Shown piece after piece: positions 55,849 to 64,000 of a DNA stretch of 64,000 bases (its first letter is position 1; each line of letters opens with the position of its first letter). The notes under the pieces are model-generated. The model was not told where the DNA came from and did no database searches. It was given only the letters and a program-made list of their open reading frames with translations. This DNA is from Proales similis. Lineage: Eukaryota; Rotifera; Eurotatoria; Ploima; Proalidae. The stretch spans positions 1,552,501 to 1,616,500 of the forward strand of contig JAGVRJ010000010.1 of assembly GCA_019059635.1 (NCBI GenBank), read 5' to 3'. Both the position numbers and the translations under genes were made by a program.

Positions 55849-55972
55849 CCCATTTACCTGCCCAGACAGTCGAGGACGATATAAGTATCAAAAAGGATCG
55901 TTATGCTTTTTATCTTAACTGGATCGGAATGGAAAATAAATAGTACGCAAAAGATTAGAACAATGCTGGCAT

Positions 55973-57647
55973 TCAACTTTGATTGGCTTGCATGACATCT
56001 CTGATCAAATCCTCAGCCATCTTTTCCGCTGTTTCTTGTTCCTCTTTAGTTGCCGACTGGCTGGAAGCAAAAGGAATTATCGCAGCCAGTTTGCTTATCT
56101 TGCTCTTGAAAAATCGCTTCTCGTTGGAAAACTCGTAGGCTGGCTTCAGAAAATCATCCGCCTCGGTGTCCTGCGCATCATCAAAATTAGTGATAAGACC
56201 GGATTGAATTTTTTCGTTTGTTGGAAGGCAAATGTTTGAACCAGCGTCAGCTTTGTTCTTAAGAATAGAAAACGAATCTTCTCTTGGACGTAGACTCTTG
56301 CTGTTGCCTTGTGGCTCATTTTTTAATGAGCTGCCCGCACATTTGTTTAGAATTGTATCGAAAGAATTTCGGTAGGAGCTGCTTTTTAAAAAACGTGGGA
56401 AAAAATGTCGTTCGAATAATGAGTAAACAATGAGCATGGGTACGTAAAAACAGCTCGCAAATGAGTCTAACAACGATGTAACTGATGTGGGCATTTCAGC
56501 TTGGCAAATGTTCAATTCGATTTGTCGTCGAACAATTGAATCAAACCCAAGCCTGCATTCGGCTTGAAGACTAATGTACCTTTTAAAATCGAATTTAATC
56601 CAGTTTATGGGTGAAATCATCGACTAGGGATAGAATACTTTTCGTAGATGACAATCGCATCCTTCTGACACGTTTCAAACAGCTCAGTCAAATCTTGACT
56701 AGTCTGCATTCTTTGTTGGTCCAAGTTGCGATTAAATGTATCTACATGAGTCCAGAATTGAAGCAGAGAACTTGAATTTTCTTTTTCCATGAACTAAAGC
56801 TCCAAAATAAGTGATTGTTTATTTTCTCGAGACAATATCTGTAAAACCTCAAGAAAATGAATTAAACCGATCTCATCGTGTAGAAAGTCATCAAGTTCTA
56901 GCACTCTATCGTTGCTTAAACTTAGTAAATATTTTAAGCGGTAAACACTGTTGCGGTAACTTTTAAACCTTTAAAGCGCTTAGAAATTTATGAGAAGGGA
57001 CAAAAGCAAGAAAGCATACGGTTCTACTAAGGTGTCCAAAGCAAATTTTTTCGCAGAATCAAATGCATTGGCGGCTAATTGATGATTTTCCGATCGGAAA
57101 ATTTCTGTTCTCATTTTAATTTTTTAATTGAGCCAAGAAAAATGTTTCCTCATGATCTCAGACCTTCGAGTTTACTTAATATATCTCGATCAGCTCCGAT
57201 TGAATAAGGCGCGCCCGATGATACATACTTCCTATAAATCCACCTGACATCTTTTAAACAGGGTGTTAATTAGCTAAAGGTTATAATAAAAATAGTTAAA
57301 AAGGATAAGTGACCATCAGAATGACATTCTGTCATACGTTGAATTCCGGCTAGATCTAGCAAGAAACGAGCGGTGTTGGCATTGTTGTTGGCTTCGAGAA
57401 AAAGCAATAAGTAACTGAGCTCCTCGTTTCCTTGTTCAAATAATATTGACTCAAGTGTCTGACTTAATTTGGAATGACGCGAAACGGAAGCCGTTCTTAA
57501 TCGGAGCTTTCCTTTTCCTTTTCAATTTCAATTACAATTGAACAAAACATTTGCTCTGGCTAAGTTGTACTTACCCAGGTCATCCATTACTTGCCTGTAT
57601 TCAGGATTTGATTCAAGTACAGACGAGCAGCCGTTGGCCTCACTCAT
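55973..57647 (-). CDS. AKAP10: A-kinase anchoring protein 10 (D-AKAP2), compact
   Basis: Scaffold with tandem RGS domains and a C-terminal helix that binds PKA regulatory subunits. Six or so exons. Start MSEANGCSSVLESNPEYRQ. First RGS half: LESILFEQGNEELSYLLLFL, ANAFDSAKKFALDTLVEP. Second RGS: VLELDDFLHDEIGLIHFLE|FMEKENSSSLLQFWTHVD, ELFETCQKDAIVIYEKY, RLGFDSIVRRQIELNICQAE, FERHFFPRFLKSSSY. These follow human AKAP10 (GFDDVVRLEIESNICRE, EKVFLPGFLSSNLY). The tail EQETAEKMAEDLIRDVMQAN fits the amphipathic anchoring helix (human ELAWKIAKMIVSDIMQQ). The whole is about 350 residues against 662, with the first RGS reduced. Exon 1-2 junction uses AGGCAA|gtaatg to ...GTCAG|ACACTT (phase 0); an alternative donor 15 nt away is possible. 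Confidence 0.78.
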
Positions 57648-58854
57648 ATTTTCCTCAGCTGCTCGTTACTTCAAAACCATGCAATACGTCTATTTGACTT
57701 GAGATATGGCTATTCGCTTGTATTATGCATAATTTTTATTTTCCAAGTAGAATCGAAAGAGTCACATGACTTTATGCTCTTGACTTGGCTAGGCCACAAT
57801 CAGAATCTCTATCAACCGATGCTATCCAAAAGAACCTGCCCAAGTTGCTTTTGTATTCAATTAATTAATTGAAAGTTGGATTGCTAATGGCAGTAGTGGC
57901 CTTTAAATGTTGAGGCTTTCTCCGATTTCCATCTTTCTTCATCTTTCAGAATATCAAGAGACTAAATCTGACTCTATTATAATATAAATTTTCTAGAATT
58001 TCAACTCCTTTGCACATTACAACAACGAGGCGGCCGTGTTCATTTCTTCGCTTAAGGCTTTATTAGAAATTAAGACGAGGCCAGCAAGAATTCGAGAGAC
58101 AAGCGGCCCTATTGAGAGAAACGCCCTCAGATTTTCCTATATTGATTGCAGTGGGCTTAACGAAATCACTGTCGCCTTTGAGCATATTTTCATCATTTAA
58201 TTTTAAATTTACCTGTTGTGTCTATTGTCTGCTCGCAGAGGTGGGAAACAGAATTTAAACACTAATTCAACGCTTGAAACATGATAAACCTTTTATACTC
58301 TGCCATTAGGTGTATTTACAATGCCTACTGATATTTGCTAATCAAAGGAGCTCACTAATGACATAAATAAAAAAACGATAGAGAAAGCTCGTGGGATTTG
58401 CACTATGATTAGTTTTAATCGAGCTTAGGAGAATTTCATCTCCTATTCTCGTTGGCCATTTTCCGGAAGCCAATCGGTCGGAAATTCCGTTTCAATTCTT
58501 ATCTATCGGATGCAATTTCGATAAGTGAAATGCGTTGGTTGCCACGTACGTCGTTTTTAAGTCCACCGAAGGCGAAATTGGCTTTATAAACTGACTGAAA
58601 TGCGAACGAGACGATTTTTATGTAATTTGCGCTATTGTCAGGCCCTTTCAATTACATATTTAATCGTTGCGTTTTTTCATATTTGCCAGCTGTCATTTAG
58701 AAAAAAAAGCTGAGAAACGAATACGCGAGCAAAAAGCGAACCACGATTCAAAGACGGTATTTTATTGTTAGCGGCTTACAAGTGAACATCTCTTACTTTT
58801 GATCGAGTGATTGCATCAAATTCACAACCTGACAACAAAAGGAAGCTTGTGTGT
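57648..58854. other. 1.2-kb divergent intergenic region
   Basis: Between AKAP10 (minus) and the 58855 precursor (plus). AT-rich; no coding or RNA gene recognised. Confidence 0.4.
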
Positions 58855-59350
58855 ATGTTAAGCATGAGTAAAATATTTTATGCTCTCGCAATATTCTTTT
58901 TGCTTTCGCTCTGCCAACCCAGAAGCAATGTATCAGGCTTCAGTAAGTGTGAATTTTAGCTTTATTATTAGAAGCCGTTCAAAAATGATCATTTTATTTT
59001 CTTTAGGATTAGAATCGGATATTTTAGGAAGGGCGATGGCCGATGAGCTCGACAATGAACGCCAGTTGCGATCTGCAGTAAGTAGAGCCAACATATTTGC
59101 TTAGGTCATAAGTATATGTTCATGCCGTTTTTAGGTATTAAATCAATACCAGACGGCTAGGTCTGACTTAAGCTACATAAACCGTTTGTCACGCCTCATT
59201 GCTGGGCTCCTAATTACCCAAGAAGAGCCAGAAAGCGTTGTAGATCTGAAAGACAAACGGTACAATTATCTGCAGGCTAAGTTTGGCGATGATCGAAAAC
59301 GTCCAGGCTGGGAGTTGGCCTATGGAAGAAAGCGACGTGCACTGGACTGA
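58855..59350 (+). CDS. Neuropeptide-precursor-like protein with a C-terminal amidation site
   Basis: Three exons (58855-58942, 59007-59077, 59135-59350) in phase, 124 residues. Signal peptide MLSMSKIFYALAIFFLLSLC. A helical spacer follows (AMADELDNERQLRSAVLNQ, then SRLIAGLLITQEEPESVVDL), then clustered basic sites: KDKR, YNYLQAKFGDD, RKR, PGWELAYG, RKRR, ALD. Cleavage would give an 11-residue peptide and PGWELAY with a glycine amide donor (RPGWELAY-amide if cleaved one residue earlier). This spacing is classical for bioactive amidated peptides. PGW recalls molluscan APGWamide, but the peptide continues, so I do not assign it to that family. Confidence 0.65.
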
Positions 59351-60533
59351 GTATTTGTTGTTTTTAAACAAATCAAATATATAGACTGTGATATTAAACA
59401 GACAATATGAGTATTTTCATCTTTCTTTCAATTGGCTTTCATCTCTCATTTCTACTCTTCAATCACCGTTTAATTTTTTCCCTGTTCTTTTATTTCCCAA
59501 TTGTGTAACCCAAATAAACCTAGTCAATAAACAAATCATCTAATATTCGTGATTTCTATATGAAACACAAATTAGTCAAACCACTGCTAATAAAGTAATT
59601 TTAAATTAATGTAATTGGTTTTTACAAATGGAATTGCCTTGGTTTCTAGTATTCAAGTTTATAGCAAAATGCCGCTATCCACACTTCATTCGGTTTTTCG
59701 TTTAATTCTCCCGTTTGAATTGCAGGTCTTAAGAGAGCTTGTTTTTCGCTTTAACAATTAATTTTATATTTATTTGTGCATTTTTTTAAATTAATCATCA
59801 ACATTCAAAATGATGAATTAAGTAAGAAATACTTCCACTTCTAATCAAGCAGCACGCTTCTTCCTGTTCGTACTGTAATTTCTTTTCTTTCGGCTTAATC
59901 TTAACTTAGCATTATAATCGTTGTAGCAGTGAGTCGTCGTCGTTGCGATTAGAAAAAGAAAAACGAAAAAAGAAAGAGGGCTAGTTTTAAATTCTTGCTA
60001 AACTTGTTGAACATCATAAAGCTAAATCGTCCACTTGTGCACTCTTGATTCAAATAGTTTTTGGGCTAGTCATCAAGTACATTCTATACTTTTATGATTG
60101 TTGATGCAGACTTTTGCTAAGCTCAACACGCTGAATTGAAAGTTAAGATTTCAGCCTGGCTCAATTTTGAATCAAAATAAATAGTTGTTGGCTACTTTCG
60201 AGCTCACCGAATGGCACTATGATCAAAAACCGAACTGGCCTTATTGATTCGCTTTGTTGAAATGAAATAGAAAAAATATATATACTTATGTATAGAGCAG
60301 GAGAAAGAGGCGAAAAAAGCAGAAATAAAGAATCGTTGGAGCGAGAGCAGCGAGCGCTTAGAAGCACATTCAGGCTTAAAGAGCCAAAGAGAAGGAGACA
60401 AATATATATATAGATAGTAAGAAAGGGCGGGCTGAGAGAAAAGAAAGAGGAAAGGACAGAAAAGGGAGAGAAGGATGGAGTTATTTATGGTGGCGAGTCG
60501 TGACACAACAACAGAAAGAAGCAGAACAGGAGT
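59351..60533. other. 1.2-kb convergent AT-rich gap
   Basis: 3' flanks of the 58855 gene (AATAAA near 59513) and TAF4. A GA-rich stretch runs at about 60270-60480. No coding exon seen. Confidence 0.4.
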
Positions 60534-60542
60534 TTATTTATT
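60533..60542 (-). promoter_or_regulatory. Overlapping poly(A) signals in the last TAF4 codons
   Basis: On the minus strand the end reads AAT AAA TAA A: one AATAAA encodes the final Asn-Lys and a second contains the stop codon. Confidence 0.5.
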
Positions 60543-63500
60543 GAGTGCTTTGTACAAAATAGCCGAACGACGGAAGTGCTTGTCCTGTTCCAGCACAAAG
60601 GTAAGGTCCTTCAAAGTGACTCGCTTTACTTTGGGTCGATAAAATGAACGCACAGCACTGCCACCGAGAGGCTTAGAAATGGCACCAGTCTCGTCTAACC
60701 GACGCTTTTTTCGCGGTCCAATCGCGGCTAATGCTGTCTTATTGGCGTCTTGTCGCCTCAGCTCGTCGCTCTCTGCCTGAATGACTTCTTTTGCCTTTTG
60801 CTTCAGCTTGTTTAATTCGATATCTTCACCCTTCGATCGGCTCTTGGCCGCTTTCATTAATTTCTCTCGTTCTGCTTCGTCTTTTTTCTTCTTCTCGAGC
60901 TTGTCGAGTTCTTCTATGAATTTAATTTGACTCTTTACATCGCTGGTTGTTTCATAAGCCTCGTTCGTCTAAGGTGAAATTTTTTTTAAAAGCAGATAGT
61001 GAAAAACATTGGGCCAATTTTTTTTACCCTAACAGAGAGATCCAATCGATGTTGTGATGCAACGTTCAGTTTTTCTATCAGGTCTCGAAGAAACTCTTGA
61101 GTAGCATGAGAAACCAGAGTGGCTACATCACTTGATACATCATCCAACTTGTGCTTCTTAGCAATTTCGACAAACTTCCGATGTAAAATAACCACATTCA
61201 AAAACTTTTCCTCTTTACAAGATCGAATTTGGTCAAGACTGCGCATTTTGCCGACCCCGGCGGTTGCTTCCATTAATGTCTTCTTTTCTGCGTTCAAATC
61301 GATCCCGAGCATTTCTTGTGCTTCTTTCATTTCGTTGTCCGTCTCGACTTGTTTGAAAGTTTGTTCCTCACTTTTCACCATACGATTTATGTTTTTGGAA
61401 GGCGACATCATAACAACATGCTGGGCGGTTTGTGATGAATGTTCTTGTTTTATGGGCGACGCAGCCACATGGGGCGATCCAGACTGAAGCGGAGAAGGAG
61501 AATTTAGCTGAGCATTAAGAACACGCACACTGCTAACATTCTGCTGTTGCTGCTGCTGTTGGCCTACGGATTGTGGCGACTGCACCTGATAAGCACTAGC
61601 CGGAGACGGCAAAGGTTGGGCTTTGATGGTCTGGCCTGTTCCGTGAGAATATTGAGTAGAAATCTGACTGCTAGTTTGTTGATTTATCGCTTGCCCACCA
61701 GTTCCAACGATCGATACTTTCTCCTGTTGATACTTTTGTTGTTGCTGCAGTTGCTGCTGTTGTTTGTAAAGCTGAAGCTGCTGGATCTGCTGAGCGTTCA
61801 TGGCCGTTCCGTTTCCCATGCTCGCTATATTTGCTGCCTGCTTCGGTTGCTGCTGTTGTTGTTGAGTTTGGTTCAAACTGGGTTGAATTTGAGTTTGCGG
61901 AGAGAGATATCTTTGAGCAGGCTGCTGCTGCTGCCCAGCCGTGGTTTGTTGTCGCTGGGCAAGCTGAGCCTGGTTAATGTAATGCTGCTGAGTCGTTTGC
62001 TGCGGCTGCTGGACCTGTTGCTGCTGTTGTTGTGGTTGAGGTTGCTGCCGATTAATAATCACAAAGCTTGGTGAGCTCATAGGCTGAATATTTCCTCCCA
62101 AATTCGTCGCTGGTTTAGGGGCCTGATTGCTGGCAGCTACCGTAAAATTTGGCCCTCCCTGCTGGAACGTCTTAACTACTTGAGGTGACTGTTGGCCACT
62201 TGTTTGTTGATTCGTTCCTAGTTCTAGGAAAGTTTCCAAAGATATTGGCTGATTATTATTGTTGAGTCGAAGATGGTGAGTCGCTTTCTATTTTGGTTAA
62301 AATATTAGCATATTTTAGTCAGATAAAATCAGAAACTTGGGGTCTATTTACTTTTAAAAAAGGCACCAGAGCCGGTGACGGTGGATTTTTCTCAATTTGA
62401 ATGCGCTTTATAAACGTTTCTGGGTCGATTCGATTGTCAAGAAGATCCTGAATGAGGCTTTTCACAAGCGGGTATTTGTCGGGCAGCGAATTATTTGCTA
62501 GATCAAGTAAAGTGTTGAGAAATTTCTTTAAGCACTTTATGAGATCTCCTGGCATATTTGACTGTTGTTGTTGTTGCTGCTGCTGGCTTTGTGGCTGTTG
62601 AGGCTGGCTGACTGGTTGATGAGATACTCCACGCGAAGCATCCAAAGTTATTACTCGACCGCCTCCATCAGATGGTTGATGCGGTTGTTGCCCTCCTCCG
62701 ACTGTTGAGTAAACAAGATTGGGACTCGATTTAACAGTACTGGTTTGAGCTGCGCCCAACGGTTTGGGGGAAGATGTTTGGTTGCTCGTTACCATAAACA
62801 CTAAATTTGAGTTTCCCTGAGCTCCTACTGACTGTTGAGCTATTTGCTGCGCCTGATGATGAACACCGGCCGTTGTTTGAATTTGCCCTTGGGATGGATT
62901 TTGTGAAAATCTCACGACTGTTTGCTGGGCTCCGGTTTGTGCGCCCTGACGATGGACCGTTTGTGACTGAGTCTGAGTTTGTTGTTGCGGCTGCTGAGGG
63001 CTTGGTTGTATATGCTGACCAGGAGCAATAGACTTTGGTTGCTGGCCTGAAGCAACTGTTGTAAGCTGGGCAATCTGGTATTGGCCGTTGGAGCCTTTGA
63101 TGAGGATTGCTGGCTGCTGCGAGTTTAAACTAGGAAGTATGTTGGCTGTTTGGCTAGTAGATTGATTGCCGGACGGTGCGAGCTGGATTCTTGTGTTTTG
63201 CGGCGTTCCAACTGAATTCTGAAGTTGCTGCTGTTTCAACTGCTGAAGCTGTTGATAATTGATCTGATTCGACTGCGCTCCTTGGCCGCTTACCATCGTA
63301 ACTTGAGGTAAGATTTCTTGCTGAGAGACTCGCTTGTTCTGCTGTACCATCAGTGTATTTGATTGGAGCTGTTTTTTTATCTGCTGTATCTGCATTTGCT
63401 GGTCGTTGCTCTGGCTCGCAACAATGTGTTGCTGCTGTAGTTGAGGCTGGGCTTGCTGTTGACCTTGCGTTTGTCCATACGTATTTGTATGGTGCTCTGT

Positions 63501-63578
63501 AGGACCGCCATAAAACTCTTTTAGCAGGCTGTCGTCGAGCGGCGCCGTTAGATCAATGTCCATCAAATTATCGGCCAT
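60534..63578 (-). CDS. TAF4: TFIID subunit TAF4
   Basis: Histone-fold TFIID core subunit (partner of TAF12) and coactivator target. Four exons, about 960 residues. Start MADNLMDIDLTAPLDDSLLKE. A very Gln-rich N-terminus (CAG/CAA runs) follows. TAFH domain: KCLKKFLNTLLDLANNSLP, DLLDNRIDPETFIKRIQIE, PSPALVPFLK. A second Gln/Pro/Ser region follows. Conserved C-terminal TAF4 domain: EMLGIDLNAEKKTLME, IRSCKEEKFLNVVILHRKF, LVSHATQEFLRDLIEKLNVA, HRLDLSVRVKK. Then a Lys/Glu helix, AAIGPRKKRRLD, and the terminal RVTLKDLTFVLEQDKHFRRS. I take the ATG at 63578; the frame is open a little further upstream but without an ATG. Confidence 0.95.
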
Positions 63579-64000
63579 TTTACACTCGTTCGAGCACTGC
63601 ACTCACTTAATGAGTTAATATTCTGTTCAATTTAGTGTGATTGGACTTCTTGCCATAAACGGCTCATTTCATCGCTACAAGTCGCTAATCTGCTTATTTG
63701 ATCTGGCCAGCGCTTCGACCCCCTATTTGTTCTAGAATCAAAATTTACAATGTTAAATCAAATCTTCGAACATCAACTACGCCGCGATTTAAGTTAGCCT
63801 TTAAGTCGCCCCCAGTTTGCCGTCGTTTTCTGCATTGGTGTCAGTTATTTCAAAATGCTAGTCTCTTCATTTTCCATTCCAGTCGAAGTCTGTTCATGCA
63901 GCACATTGCTGGCTTATGAAATGCCACGATGCAAATCTAACATTGCTTGGCCCAATGTGTATTGGTATTTTGTCTTGTTAGTTTCGACAACATAATTGGC
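63579..64000. other. Upstream flank of TAF4
   Basis: Window edge. Contains the TAF4 promoter; no other gene can be supported. Confidence 0.4.

Overview
This is a gene-dense piece of nuclear DNA from a small-genome bilaterian animal. Spliceosomal introns are mostly 36-75 nt. Neighbouring genes are often separated by only 70-400 bp, and both strands are used. An axonemal inner-arm dynein chain and PPP1R42 suggest ciliated or flagellated cells. MacroH2A, chitin-deacetylase-like and CUB/LDLa genes, and a NHR-ROCO-Death-TIR protein fit an invertebrate outside the insects and nematodes. My best guess is a miniature spiralian with a compacted genome, such as a Dimorphilus-like annelid. This is inference; no taxon marker is present.

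Layout. 0.4-8 kb: ASPDH, TRIM37 and macroH2A, all minus. 8.4-13.4 kb: an unknown 89-aa gene, a divergent LITAF-domain gene, and DNAI3/WDR63. 14.9-16.6 kb: a peptide-precursor-like gene and TAF8. 17.1-21.8 kb: a twelve-exon gene coding for Neuralized repeat, degenerate Roc, COR, Death and TIR domains, the most striking locus here. 22.3-25.2 kb: PPP1R42 and PRXL2C. 25.5-27.7 kb: a MITF/TFE bHLH-zip factor. 28.9-32.8 kb: KDM4 and HINT3. 33.6-35.2 kb: a TGIF homeobox gene followed by a 4.6-kb gene-free stretch. 39.8-43.2 kb: a membrane-anchored chitin-deacetylase-like protein lacking its catalytic residues, CISD3 and a METTL7-type methyltransferase. 45.9-49.4 kb: a formin of the FMNL group. 49.8-53.3 kb: a CUB/LDLa receptor. 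53.7-59.4 kb: a possible membrane protein, three small secreted-protein genes and a compact AKAP10. 60.5-63.6 kb: TAF4.

The genes do not form one pathway. Shared themes are transcription and chromatin (TAF4, TAF8, KDM4, macroH2A, MITF, TGIF), cilia (DNAI3, PPP1R42) and secreted signals (three peptide-like precursors). Gene models were joined by hand from splice signals, reading phase and family similarity; no transcript data were available.
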